In this document: one piece after another, positions 51,325 to 59,665 of the stretch
How positions within the stretch are numbered: position 1 is the stretch's first letter
Layout of the letters: every line of letters starts with the position of its first letter
NCBI RefSeq assembly: GCF_965204125.1
Contig: NZ_OZ241968.1
Coordinates: 1,550,001-1,614,000 of the forward strand
Direction of reading: 5' to 3'
DNA: 64,000 nt
From: Poriferisodalis sp965204125
GTDB taxonomy: Bacteria > Actinomycetota > Acidimicrobiia > Acidimicrobiales > Poriferisodalaceae
Notes under the pieces: model-generated
Told to the model about the DNA's origin: nothing
Databases searched by the model: none
Seen by the model: the letters and a program-made list of their open reading frames with translations, nothing else
Program-made: the position numbers and the translations under genes

Positions 51325-54300
51325 ATGCGCCCGCCCGAGGACATGCCACCCCCATCGTCTGGGCCACCAGGCGGGCCTCAGGGTCCCCAAGGCCCCGGCG
51401 GCCCCCAGGGTCCCGCCGGCCCCCGGCGGGTGCCACGCCGCCCACGCGGCCTCACCCGCTTCCGCCTGATCATCGGCATCGTCGTCGCGGCCGGCCTGAT
51501 CCTGCTGTTCTCCATCCGGGGCCTCGCCGGCTTCTGGACCGACTACCTGTGGTTCGACAGCCTGGGCTACGCCTCGGTGTGGTGGAAGGTGCTGTGGGCC
51601 AAGATCGGCCTCGGCCTGCTGTTCACGGCGATCTTCTTCGCCCTAATGTGGGTGAACCTGTTCATCGCCGAGCGTCTCGCCGCACGCGCCACGCCGACAG
51701 GCCCGGCCGAGGACATCGCCGCCCGCTGGCACCAGATTTCCCGCCGCCGCCGCGCCCTCATCCGCATCGGCGTCTCGCTGGTGCTCGCCTTCATGGTCGG
51801 CACTGGCGTCTCGGGCCAATGGGAGTCGTGGCTGTTCTTCATCAACGCCACCGACTTCGGCCTCACCGACCCGCAGTTCGGCCGCGACATCGGCTTCTAC
51901 GTCTTCCGCCTGCCGTTCTTCAACTTCCTGGTTGGCTGGGCGTTCGCCGCCGTGCTGGTGACGTTCATCTTCACCACCATCTGGCACTATCTGAACGGCG
52001 CGATCCGGGTTCAGGCCCCCGCCGGCAGCCGGGTGCAGCCGCAGGTGAAGGCGCACCTGTCGCTGCTGCTGGGCCTGCTGGCGCTCATCAAGGCGGTGGG
52101 CTACTACTTCGACCAGTTCGAGCTCACGCTGTCCACCCGGGGCTTCGTGGACGGCGCCACCTACACCGACGTGAACGCCCAGCTGCCGGTGCTGCGGCTG
52201 CTCATGGTGATCAGCCTGTTCAGCTTCCTGCTGCTGGTGGTGAACATCTGGCGGCGGGGCTTCACCTATCCGGTGATCGCGGTGGCGCTGTGGGTGGTGA
52301 TCGCCGGGCTGGCGGGCGCCGCGTACCCCGCCATCGTGCAGCGCTTCCAGGTGGAACCCTCGGAGTCGACCCGCGAGGCGCCCTACATCGAGCGCAACAT
52401 CGAGATGACCCGCATCGCGCTCGGGCTCGACAACGTGTCGCCCCGCGAGTTCAACTACGAACCCGGGTTGACTGCCGAAGACATCGAGAACAACTTCGAC
52501 ACGGTGCGCAACGTGCGGCTGCTCGATCCCGCCGTCATGCAGGACACGTTCCAGCAGACCCAGGGCATCAAGAGCTTCTACGACTTCCGCGACATCGATG
52601 TCGACCGCTACGAGATCGACGGCCAGGTCACCCAGATCGTGCTGGCGGCCCGTGAGCTGCGGCCCACCGAGCTGCCCACCGACACGTGGGAGACCGAGCA
52701 CGTCGCCTACACCCACGGCTACGGCGTGGCGGCAGCGCCGGCCAACGGGGTCGACGCCAACGGCCGCCCGGCATACGCGCTGGGCGACATCCCGAATGTG
52801 ATCACTCCGGGCGCGGAGGCCCTCGAGCTCGACGAGCCGGGCCTGTACGTGGGCGAAGACCTGCAGGGCTATTCCATCGTGGGTGCGCAACGCGCCGAGG
52901 TCGACTTCCAGGACGACGACGACCGCACCGAGACGACGCGCTACGACGGCGCCGACGGGGTGGGTATCGGCGGTTTCTTCCGGCGTCTGGCGTTCGCGGT
53001 GCGCTTCGCCGAGCCGAACCTGCTGGTGTCGGGCGAGATCCAGGGTGAGAGCCGGATCCTCTACAACCGCGACATTCAGGAGCGGGTGAGCCTGTTGGCG
53101 CCGTTCCTGTCGTACGACAACGATCCCTACCCCGTCGTGCTCGACGGGAAGGTGAAGTGGGTGCTCGACGCCTACACCACCACCACGCAGTTCCCATACG
53201 CGCAGCGCACCAATTCGCGGGCGGCCACGCTGGGAAGCGACCTGCGCGACCCGTTCAACTACGTGCGTAACTCAGTGAAGGCCGTGGTGGACGCCCACGA
53301 TGGCACGGTCACGTTCTACGTGGTCGACCGCAGCGACCCGATCGTGCAGTCGTACATCAAGCAGTTCCCGGCGCTGTTCGCCACCGAAGACCCGCCCGCC
53401 GAGCTGCAGGAGCACTTCCGCTATCCCGAGGACCTGTTCCGGGTGCAGACCGATGCGTGGGGCCGGTACCGCCTGGACGACCCGTCGGAGTTCTACGACG
53501 CCGCCGGTGCGTGGGCGGTGGCGCAGGATCCGGGCGACTCGATCGGCCAGACCACCGTGGAGACGGTGCGCGACGAGACGACCGGGCAGGTGATCGCCAC
53601 GGTCGAGGCCAGGATCTCACCGCAGTACTTGCTGTTCCGATTGCCGGGCGACGATGCTCCGTCGTTCGTGATCTTCCGGCCGTTCGTGCCGTTCTCCGAG
53701 GATGATTCCCGCAAGAACCTCGAAGGCTTCATGGTGGTCCACAACGATCCCGACCGGTACGGCCAGATCGAGGTGTTCGAGATCCGGTCGGATCAGCCGA
53801 TCGACGGTCCGGCGCTGTTCAACTCGAACATCCAGACCGAGGAGGAGATCTCCGAACGGCTGACGCTGCTGAACCAGAACGGCTCGGTGGTGCGGCCCGG
53901 CAACCTGCTGCTGATCCCGGTGGAGAACTCGCTGTTGTATGTGCGGCCGCTGTTCATCGCGGCCACGGGGCCGACGGCGGTGCCGGAGCTGCAGCTGGTG
54001 ATTGCCGGCATCGGCTCGAACGTGGTGATCTCCGAGACGTTCGAAGGGGCGCTCGAGAAGGCGATCGGCGCCAGCATCGACATCGGCAACGGCACGGTGC
54101 GCCTGCCCGATGAGCCCGAAGCGCCCGACGACACCGAGGACGAGCCGGCGGCCGCGCCCGACGACGAAGCTGACGAGCCCGACACGGCGCCCGACACCGC
54201 CGACGCAGGCGACCTGCTTGAACGCGCCGCCAGGGCGTTCGAACGGGCCGACGCCGCCCTGCGAGAAGGCGACCTCGCCGCCTACCAAGAGGCAGTCGAC

Positions 54301-54360
54301 GAGGCCGAGCGCCTGATAGCCAGAGCCGCCCGAATCCTCGAACAAGCCGCCACCGGTTAA
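51325..54360 (+). CDS. UPF0182 family membrane protein
   Basis: Large actinobacterial membrane protein of unknown function, 1011 residues. A Gly/Pro/Gln-rich cytoplasmic leader (about 7-35) precedes some seven transmembrane segments within the first 370 residues (for example LIIGIVVAAGLILLFSI and FAAVLVTFIFTTIWHYL); WTDYLWFDSLGY is the family hallmark. The long extracytoplasmic half (NNFDTVRNVRLLDP, YVRNSVKAVVDAHDGTV, PQYLLFRLPGDD) ends in an Asp/Glu/Ala-rich tail and a helical C-terminus. Confidence 0.93.
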   Translation: MRPPEDMPPPSSGPPGGPQGPQGPGGPQGPAGPRRVPRRPRGLTRFRLIIGIVVAAGLILLFSIRGLAGFWTDYLWFDSLGYASVWWKVLWAKIGLGLLFTAIFFALMWVNLFIAERLAARATPTGPAEDIAARWHQISRRRRALIRIGVSLVLAFMVGTGVSGQWESWLFFINATDFGLTDPQFGRDIGFYVFRLPFFNFLVGWAFAAVLVTFIFTTIWHYLNGAIRVQAPAGSRVQPQVKAHLSLLLGLLALIKAVGYYFDQFELTLSTRGFVDGATYTDVNAQLPVLRLLMVISLFSFLLLVVNIWRRGFTYPVIAVALWVVIAGLAGAAYPAIVQRFQVEPSESTREAPYIERNIEMTRIALGLDNVSPREFNYEPGLTAEDIENNFDTVRNVRLLDPAVMQDTFQQTQGIKSFYDFRDIDVDRYEIDGQVTQIVLAARELRPTELPTDTWETEHVAYTHGYGVAAAPANGVDANGRPAYALGDIPNVITPGAEALELDEPGLYVGEDLQGYSIVGAQRAEVDFQDDDDRTETTRYDGADGVGIGGFFRRLAFAVRFAEPNLLVSGEIQGESRILYNRDIQERVSLLAPFLSYDNDPYPVVLDGKVKWVLDAYTTTTQFPYAQRTNSRAATLGSDLRDPFNYVRNSVKAVVDAHDGTVTFYVVDRSDPIVQSYIKQFPALFATEDPPAELQEHFRYPEDLFRVQTDAWGRYRLDDPSEFYDAAGAWAVAQDPGDSIGQTTVETVRDETTGQVIATVEARISPQYLLFRLPGDDAPSFVIFRPFVPFSEDDSRKNLEGFMVVHNDPDRYGQIEVFEIRSDQPIDGPALFNSNIQTEEEISERLTLLNQNGSVVRPGNLLLIPVENSLLYVRPLFIAATGPTAVPELQLVIAGIGSNVVISETFEGALEKAIGASIDIGNGTVRLPDEPEAPDDTEDEPAAAPDDEADEPDTAPDTADAGDLLERAARAFERADAALREGDLAAYQEAVDEAERLIARAARILEQAATG

Positions 54361-54395
54361 CCCGGCGGCCGTCGCTGATGGGGCTTCGGCCTTGA

Positions 54396-54683
54396 TCAGA
54401 AGGCGCGTGCTACGAGCCGAACATCGGCATCGAGGGCGTCAGCGATCCGTTGGAGGGTCCGCGCCGTCGGGCTCGTGGAGCCGCGTTCGATCCTGCTGAT
54501 GTCGGCTTGATTCACTCCGCAGCGTTCCGCTAGTTGACCCTGGGTCAGGCCGAGCTTCTCACGCAATTCCACAACCTGCATCGCAATCTCGTAAGCACGC
54601 GCAAACACCTCGCCCTGTGCCGCGACTTCAGGTGCAAGTCGCGCCCGGCGTGCTGAGACGACCTCTTCGTAGGGAAGTGACAT
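54396..54683 (-). CDS. XRE family helix-turn-helix protein
   Basis: 95-residue protein from ATG 54683. After a helical N-terminus (EEVVSARRARLAPEVAAQ) the HTH is LREKLGLTQGQLAERCGVNQ and ISRIERGSTSPTARTLQRIA (about 45-90), of the HigA/HipB antitoxin type. No toxin gene is next to it. A short odd palindrome, CCCAT-T-ATGGG (54705-54715), lies just upstream and may be its own operator (inference). It sits beside the tRNA-fMet gene that hosts the island but outside the repeat-bounded element. Confidence 0.82.
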   Translation of the reverse strand: MSLPYEEVVSARRARLAPEVAAQGEVFARAYEIAMQVVELREKLGLTQGQLAERCGVNQADISRIERGSTSPTARTLQRIADALDADVRLVARAF

Positions 54684-54796
54684 AGGTAGGCCATCCCTCC
54701 TCAACCCATTATGGGGAATTCACCATAGGGGTTGCCAATGGGAGAACCGCGACCTTGCTGGCGCCGGAAGGCCACTGGTAGGGTTATCGCTCTCGC

Positions 54797-54873
54797 CGCG
54801 GGGTGGAGCAGTCTGGAAGCTCGTCGGGCTCATAACCCGAAGGTCGCAGGTTCAAATCCTGCCCCCGCCACCA
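54797..54873 (+). tRNA. initiator tRNA-fMet (anticodon CAU)
   Basis: Seventy-seven bases including an encoded CCA. D arm GAGC/GCTC with the A11:U24 pair, anticodon stem TCGGG/CCCGA with the three G:C pairs next to the loop CTCATAA, and T arm GCAGG/CCTGC with TTCAAAT: all initiator hallmarks. The acceptor end is CGCGGGG against CCCCGCC, so position 1-72 is C/C rather than the usual C/A mismatch. The 3' half from 54843 is part of the island's left repeat. Confidence 0.95.
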
Positions 54874-54875
54874 AG
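54843..54875 (+). repeat. left direct repeat (attL) in tRNA-fMet
   Basis: Thirty-three bases starting GTCGCAGGTTCAAATC and ending CCGCCACCAAG, covering the T arm, acceptor strand and CCA of the tRNA plus two bases. It recurs identically at 57944-57976. Confidence 0.92.
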
Positions 54876-54921
54876 GGGTCTTGGCCAGTGCACCCCATTT
54901 GTGTTGGCCAGTTGCACCTAG

Positions 54922-54945
54922 ATCGGGCCTTTTTGGCCCGATTTT
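54922..54945 (+). terminator. intrinsic terminator downstream of tRNA-fMet
   Basis: ATCGGGCC, loop TTTTT, GGCCCGAT, then TTTT: a strong eight-pair stem with a short U-tract, 48 bp after the tRNA. It lies inside the island, so it may have come with the element and now ends the tRNA transcript. Confidence 0.75.
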
Positions 54946-55086
54946 GCGCGTTTCGGCCCGTGTTCAGGGCTTGTTTTGGTGGTGGTTTGCCGGTTCGCGT
55001 TCGTTAGGCGGTGAGGTGCGTGTGGACGCACGCGACGAAGCAGACGGCTTCGTGGCCGTCTGCTTCGCTGGCGGGTCGCCGGTCCG

Positions 55087-55770
55087 CTATGGGGGTGGTC
55101 GTGCGCGGAAGTCGGGTGCCTCGCCGGTCGGCGGGCTTGAGGCCGGTTGGTCGGTGTCCGGCTGCTGTTGGGGTGTGTTGTTTGTGGGTTGTGTCTTGTT
55201 GGCGGCTCGTCGGGCCTGTTTGGCGGCTGTGAGTTCTGCTTCGAGTTGTGCTTCGCCGTTGCGGGTGAGTTTGAGGTTGTACCAGACGGCTTGTGCGAGG
55301 CACATGATGTGGCGGGCGGCGATGCCCATGATGCGGTTGACCTTTTTGGAGAGGCCGTTCTCGTCTTTGATCTGGGCGAAGATGTTCTCGGCGGGATTGC
55401 GCTGTCCGTAGACCTGGTCGTGCAGCGGTGTGCCCCATGGTGGCCACTGGAAGTAGTCGAGGTCTTCGACGACTGCGGTGATGATTCCTTGGTGGAGGAT
55501 GCCTTGGGGGAGGTTCTTGAAGATGCTGGTGAGATCTGCCGGCGGCGGGTACAGCGGCTGTTGACTGGGTCCGGCGTTCTGGTCGGGGTCGATGTTGAGC
55601 CGTCCGTCTCGGGTGGGCGACGAGAGCCGCTTGGCGCCGCCTTCGATGTGCTCGTGGACTCGCAGCGCGAACCGTTCGGCTCGTTCTGTGTAGAACTGCT
55701 GGAGCTCGTCGCCTTTGAGTCCTGGTGGGGGTTTGCGCCAGCTGCGCGGGGTGCAGGCGTTAATCGCCAA
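55087..55770 (-). pseudogene. DDE transposase fragment (IS4/IS1182-like C-terminus)
   Basis: 227 residues that look like the C-terminal part of a DDE transposase. The segment VYGQRNPAENIFAQIKDE fits the Y-x2-R-x3-E-x6-K signature of IS4-superfamily transposases, followed by RIMGIAARHIMCLAQAVWYN. The catalytic Asp-bearing N-terminal half is missing and the apparent start is a TTG in an unconserved context, so this is a remnant rather than an active gene. A Gln/Thr/Pro-rich tail follows. It is divergent from the amidohydrolase and presumably marks how the island was assembled. Confidence 0.75.
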
Positions 55771-55825
55771 TCACCGAAGGCAGGCCAGGGGGCGTGCCCA
55801 TATTCGAACTACTACGGTCGACGAC

Positions 55826-57238
55826 ATGGCTGAGAACGCTGCGGTGGTCATCAAGGGAGCCACGATCGTGTCGATGGACGCCGAGATGGGCACGGTCGTG
55901 GGCGACGTGTTGATCCGGGACGGTTCCATCAGCGCGGTCGGGTCGGTCGACGAAGCCACAACACGTGATGCGGAGCGGGTTGACGCTCGCGGGATGATCC
56001 TCATCCCAGGGCTGGTCGACTGCCACCGTCACGTGTGGCAGCTTCCGCTGCGCAGCGTGACGGCGAACTGGTCGCTCATGGACTATGTGATCGGCATTCG
56101 CACCACGGCCGCCGACGCGTACCGGCCCGAAGATCTCTACATCGCGCAGTTGGCCGGGGCGCTCGACGCGTTGAGCTGCGGCGTCACGACGGTGGCCGAT
56201 TACAGCCACAACATCTTGAGCCCGGCCCACGGCGCGGCCGCATTGCGGGGCCTTTCCGAGTCCGGGATCCGCGCGTGGTGGGGAGCGGGGTTCAACGTCC
56301 CGCCGGGAAGCGCAGACCGCTACGGATCCAATGCCGACCGGGCGGCGCGGCTCGTCGATCTCGCCGCCGCGGCGGCCGACCATCCGCTCATCACGATGGG
56401 CATCTGCCCCGAGGAGTTCGGTATAGCGCGGCCCGTCGACGTGCCCGATCAATACGAGTTCGCCCGATCCAATGGGCTGCGCATCATGCATCACGTCAAC
56501 AGCACCGCCGGCGGCCACGAGGTGGGCAACCACCTCGGTCCCCGGGGGTTGCTTGGCCCTGATGTCTTGCTTGTCCACATGAACTTCAGCACCGACGAAG
56601 AGTGGGAGACCGTCGCGGCCTCCGGTGCGTCGGTGGTCTTCACCCCCGAGACCGAACTCCAGATGGGCATGGGCATGTCGTCAACCGAGAAGGTCCGATC
56701 CGCCGGCATGGCGCCGACGATCGGCACCGACATCGTCTCCAACAACAACGGCGACATGTTCTTCGCGGCCCGGCTCGCGCTCCAGGTCGAACGGGCCCTG
56801 GCCAACGAGGCCCGCATCGCATCCGGCGAGATGTTCAGTGGCACCACGGTTGCGGCCGGCGACGCGCTCGCGTGGATAACCGTCAACGGTGCGCGAGCGT
56901 GCGGCCTCGAGGCAACCGTCGGCCGTATCGCCGTGGGTATGGCTGCCGACCTCGTACTGCTCGACGGCACCGACATCTCGATGAGCGGCTGGACCGGCGC
57001 CGACGCGGCCGGCCACGTCGTGCTTCAAGGCCACCCCGGAGTCGTCGACTCGGTCATGGTCGGTGGCACGTGGCGCAAACGCAGCGGACGACTGACCCAC
57101 GATCTCGAACAGGTACGCGGTCTCGTGACCGACACCGCCCAGTACCTCCGGCAATCGATCGACGACGCCGGCGGATTCCTCAACGCCCAGTCCTTCGAGG
57201 CGATCGCCAACCAGCTCGCCATCATCGAGGGCGAGTAG
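55826..57238 (+). CDS. amidohydrolase (cytosine deaminase/chlorohydrolase-like)
   Basis: 470-residue metal-dependent hydrolase. N-terminal VIKGATIVSMDAEMGTVVGD and MILIPGLVDCHRHVWQLPL (HxH metal motif), then IMHHVNSTAGGHEVG and VLLVHMNFSTDEEW carrying further His ligands, and TIGTDIVSNNNGDMFFAARLA with the catalytic Asp. The C-terminal block is GMAADLVLLDG. This is the subgroup that deaminates or dechlorinates N-heterocycles (AtzB, TrzN, guanine deaminase-like); substrate unknown. ATG 55826 is chosen because upstream in-frame sequence is antisense to the transposase remnant. It is cargo of the tRNA-fMet island with the cupin gene 18 bp downstream. Confidence 0.87.
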   Translation: MAENAAVVIKGATIVSMDAEMGTVVGDVLIRDGSISAVGSVDEATTRDAERVDARGMILIPGLVDCHRHVWQLPLRSVTANWSLMDYVIGIRTTAADAYRPEDLYIAQLAGALDALSCGVTTVADYSHNILSPAHGAAALRGLSESGIRAWWGAGFNVPPGSADRYGSNADRAARLVDLAAAAADHPLITMGICPEEFGIARPVDVPDQYEFARSNGLRIMHHVNSTAGGHEVGNHLGPRGLLGPDVLLVHMNFSTDEEWETVAASGASVVFTPETELQMGMGMSSTEKVRSAGMAPTIGTDIVSNNNGDMFFAARLALQVERALANEARIASGEMFSGTTVAAGDALAWITVNGARACGLEATVGRIAVGMAADLVLLDGTDISMSGWTGADAAGHVVLQGHPGVVDSVMVGGTWRKRSGRLTHDLEQVRGLVTDTAQYLRQSIDDAGGFLNAQSFEAIANQLAIIEGE

Positions 57239-57256
57239 AGCCAGAAAGGTCAGCTC

Positions 57257-57799
57257 ATGCACACGAGACGCGTCGTAACCGGCCACAACGAACAGGGCAA
57301 GGCCGTCTTCACCATCAACGAGGTCGTAGAACCGATCGCGTCCGCCGTCGCCCCCGGGTACGAGTTCCGCCGCATTTGGGGCGCCGACACCATCCCCGAG
57401 TTCCCCGACGCCGGCCAACCACGACCAAGTCACGACTACTTCCCGCCGACCGGCGGGATCCGGTTCGCGACCTTCACCGTGCCGCCGACCCAGGTCGTCG
57501 ACCTCGACGACATCGACTTCGAGGCGGCCGCGGCGGAGATGGAGGAGCGCCTGCCCGGCCTGGCCGGCCACATGGAGCCCGACAACCCGGGAATGCACAC
57601 CACCGCCTCGATCGACTTCGACTACGTCGTGTCGGGTCGCGTCGTGCTCGAACTCGACGACGGAGCGGCCGTCGAACTCGGCCCTGGCGACGCCGTAGTC
57701 CAGAACGGCACCCGGCACGCATGGCGCAACCCATTCGACGAACCCGCGGTCATCGTGGTCACGCTCATCGGCACCACCCACAACGGCCTGCCTGGGTAA
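57257..57799 (+). CDS. cupin domain-containing protein
   Basis: 180-residue protein. The cupin core is in the C-terminal half: MHTTASIDFDYVVSGRVVLEL (His and Glu/Asp-type positions), GDAVVQNGTRHAWRNP with the second motif's His. The N-terminal half (FTINEVVEPIASAVAPGYEF) is less familiar. AGAAAGG lies about ten bases before the ATG (57243-57248), and the gene sits 18 bp after the amidohydrolase, so the two should act in one catabolic step series. It is the last gene before the right repeat. Confidence 0.83.
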   Translation: MHTRRVVTGHNEQGKAVFTINEVVEPIASAVAPGYEFRRIWGADTIPEFPDAGQPRPSHDYFPPTGGIRFATFTVPPTQVVDLDDIDFEAAAAEMEERLPGLAGHMEPDNPGMHTTASIDFDYVVSGRVVLELDDGAAVELGPGDAVVQNGTRHAWRNPFDEPAVIVVTLIGTTHNGLPG

Positions 57800-57943
57800 C
57801 GCTTGGGTAACGGACTTCTCACGATTCGCCGGCACAGCCCGGGACCAGCCGGACCCCCCTCCGCGGATTCCCGCAGAACTCAGCACAACCCGGCACTCGA
57901 CGGGAGCGGACCGCACCGGCGGGCGGGAATTCCTAAACCGTGC

Positions 57944-57976
57944 GTCGCAGGTTCAAATCCTGCCCCCGCCACCAAG
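57944..57976 (+). repeat. right direct repeat (attR), partial tRNA-fMet copy
   Basis: Exact copy of 54843-54875, representing the last 31 bases of tRNA-fMet plus two following bases. The sequence upstream (TTCCTAAACCGTGC) is not tRNA-like, so no second complete tRNA exists here. Confidence 0.92.
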
Positions 57977-58031
57977 AGGTGGGAGTGAGTTGCTGCACGT
58001 CCCCACCGGGTCACGGCGGGGGAGCGTTGCC

Positions 58032-58610
58032 TCAATCGCCGGGTTCGGCGCAGATCTGAGCGAGGGGGCAGCTGAAACCGGGCAGCACGTCGTGCCCGTC
58101 GAGCGAAGCCTCGGGCGCCAGCAGTTCGACCGGTCCGTCGAGCCGGTGGACCCGGGCCGAGCGTGACTCGGGATAGATCACCCACACCAGCCGCACGCCG
58201 AAGCTGAGCCACATGCGAGCTTTGTCGTGCGTTTCGCCGCGGCGCTCGCTGGGCGAGGCCACCTCGACCACCAAGTCCGGCACGACTTCGGCGTACCCCG
58301 CCACCTCCTGCCCGACAGCCAGCCGCTGCGCGGAAGTGAAGGCGATGTCGGGCTCTCGCACCGTGTCGGGGTCGCGTTCGAGCCACACCCCCGAATCAGA
58401 GCCGACCACGGTGCCGAGGCCAGCGGCCACCACGAAGTCGACCAGTCGCGCGCCCAACCGCATGACGATCGCTCCATGCATCTGGCCCGCCGACATCGTC
58501 TCGCAGAACACCCCTTCGATGAGTTCGCCACGTACGCCGGAGCCGTCGAGCCGCAGCAAGTCGGCTGCGGTCAGCAGCGCCGTTTCAGCTCTCGCCTCGG
58601 TCATCGTCAT
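58032..58610 (-). CDS. Uma2 family (DUF820) putative restriction-endonuclease-fold protein
   Basis: 192 residues. The Uma2 pattern is complete: DLLRLDGSGVRGELIEGVF, HGAIVMRLGARLVDFV, VREPDIAFTS (the Asp), VPDLVVEVASPSERRGETHDKARMWLSFGVRLVWVIYP with the ExxxK-type element. The PD-(D/E)xK fold is established for the family, but its biological role is unknown. ATG 58610 is chosen as the first of two Mets (MTMTEAR). It lies just outside the right end of the tRNA-fMet island. Confidence 0.88.
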   Translation of the reverse strand: MTMTEARAETALLTAADLLRLDGSGVRGELIEGVFCETMSAGQMHGAIVMRLGARLVDFVVAAGLGTVVGSDSGVWLERDPDTVREPDIAFTSAQRLAVGQEVAGYAEVVPDLVVEVASPSERRGETHDKARMWLSFGVRLVWVIYPESRSARVHRLDGPVELLAPEASLDGHDVLPGFSCPLAQICAEPGD

Positions 58611-58964
58611 CGGTCTCCGCGGAACCTAACCCTGTCCAATCGTAGGTCCAAGCGATTATCGGCCAGCAACTCCAAGGCGGCCCGGACTGGTCACGGCCAC
58701 TTGAGGTTCGGTGGTTGCTCCCGAGATCACCATGCCGGAAACGGCTTGGTCGCTGGCTAGGCGGCTCGGTACTTTGCGGAGCGTGGTCGAGGACGATCCG
58801 AATGACTGAACCACCCGCCGCGGTGACAACAAACCGTGGCTCAGAAGAAATCCGGCGCGGGCGCCGGCGCATGATCACGGCTCAGCTCGCGAGCGCCTCA
58901 CTGAGTGCCGACGACCAGGCTGTGCTCGATGCGTCAGCGAATGATGTCGCCCATCACTCGGCGG
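58611..58964. other. 354-base region without a convincing gene
   Basis: No ribosome site followed by a recognisable protein is seen on either strand. The best forward candidate opens at ATG 58801 (MTEPPAAVTTNRGSEEIR) and would run 65 residues into the DUF4389 gene's 3' end; it has no family I know and no good ribosome site. The region separates Uma2 from DUF4389 and may be a decayed gene. Confidence 0.4.
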
Positions 58965-59621
58965 CTATCGCAGTGAGAACGGCGGGTAGCGGTCGGTGAC
59001 GAGCAGCCACATGTAGGCACCCACCCGCAGCCCCCAGCGATGCACGCCCAGCACGAAGTCAAACAGGCCTCTCGGGTAGCGGCCGGTGAAGATGATGGCG
59101 ATCCACGCCAGGATCACGCAGAGCACTGCGGCGACGCCCAGCACGGCGAGCACGATGTAGTGAGGGATCGCCAGCAGCCACTTGACCAGCGGCAGCCAGC
59201 GATTCAAATCTCGGGACGCGTCGGGATAGTCCAAGTCCAAGGCGACGGCCTGCTGTTCGTCGGTCGAGGGGTACTCGTCGCGCATCAGCGACAGGTAGGC
59301 GTTGACGCGGGCGGTGAAGCGCGTCAGCTCGAGGTTCCAGTCGAACCACCAGCGCGGGTACTTGCGCCGGAACAGGAGCATCAGCAACGTCGGTCCGAAC
59401 AGCCCGCCGGCGGTGAGGGCAGCCGCCACGTTGGTGCCGCTGCCCGACCAGTTGCTGGCCATCGAACCCGAGACCAAGCCCGCAACGACCGCTATGGGTA
59501 TGGCCAGGATGATCCGGAAGAACGTCTTGGCCCGGCTGAGCCCGCCGTCGGGATAGGCGACATCCAGCCTCGCCGGATAGTCCGCTCCGGCAGGCTCGCC
59601 TGCGCTGTCAGTCTCGGTCAT
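58965..59621 (-). CDS. DUF4389 domain-containing membrane protein
   Basis: 218 residues with three to four transmembrane helices. The family block RLDVAYPDGGLSRAKTFFRI is followed by RFTARVNAYLSLMRDEYP, LLAIPHYIVLAVLGVAAVLC and GRYPRGLFDFVLGVHRWGLR, then YMWLLVTDRYPPFSL, so the DUF4389 repeat is present twice as usual. Function unknown. It follows the Cache-like lipoprotein on the same strand. Confidence 0.88.
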   Translation of the reverse strand: MTETDSAGEPAGADYPARLDVAYPDGGLSRAKTFFRIILAIPIAVVAGLVSGSMASNWSGSGTNVAAALTAGGLFGPTLLMLLFRRKYPRWWFDWNLELTRFTARVNAYLSLMRDEYPSTDEQQAVALDLDYPDASRDLNRWLPLVKWLLAIPHYIVLAVLGVAAVLCVILAWIAIIFTGRYPRGLFDFVLGVHRWGLRVGAYMWLLVTDRYPPFSLR

Positions 59622-59665
59622 GGTCGTCTCCCCCCTGGAGATGCCGGATCATAAGCGGCGGGGGG

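Larger units (their letters stand above)
54843..57976. mobile_element. 3.1 kb genomic island inserted at the 3' end of tRNA-fMet
   Basis: The region between the two 33-bp repeats (54843 and 57944, 3101 bp apart) has the form of a tRNA-targeted integrative element: the intact tRNA is on the left, a part copy of its 3' half on the right. Contents are a terminator hairpin, a transposase remnant, an amidohydrolase and a cupin gene. No integrase gene is present, so the element is either decayed or moves with help from elsewhere. Near the left end, TTGGCCAGTGCACC (54881) and TTGGCCAGTTGCACC (54904) form a short direct repeat of unknown role. Confidence 0.75.

Noticed and set aside
51129..52655. 508-codon forward frame overlapping purN and UPF0182
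   Set aside because: It is out of frame with the UPF0182 gene and Arg/Pro/His-rich, as expected for a shadow frame.
57880..57990. Second complete tRNA at the right end of the island
   Set aside because: Only the 3' 31 bases match tRNA-fMet; the D and anticodon arms are absent.
58801..58999. 65-residue forward open frame before the DUF4389 gene end
   Set aside because: No ribosome site, no family resemblance, and its end overlaps the 3' coding region of DUF4389; kept only as a note in the gap entry.
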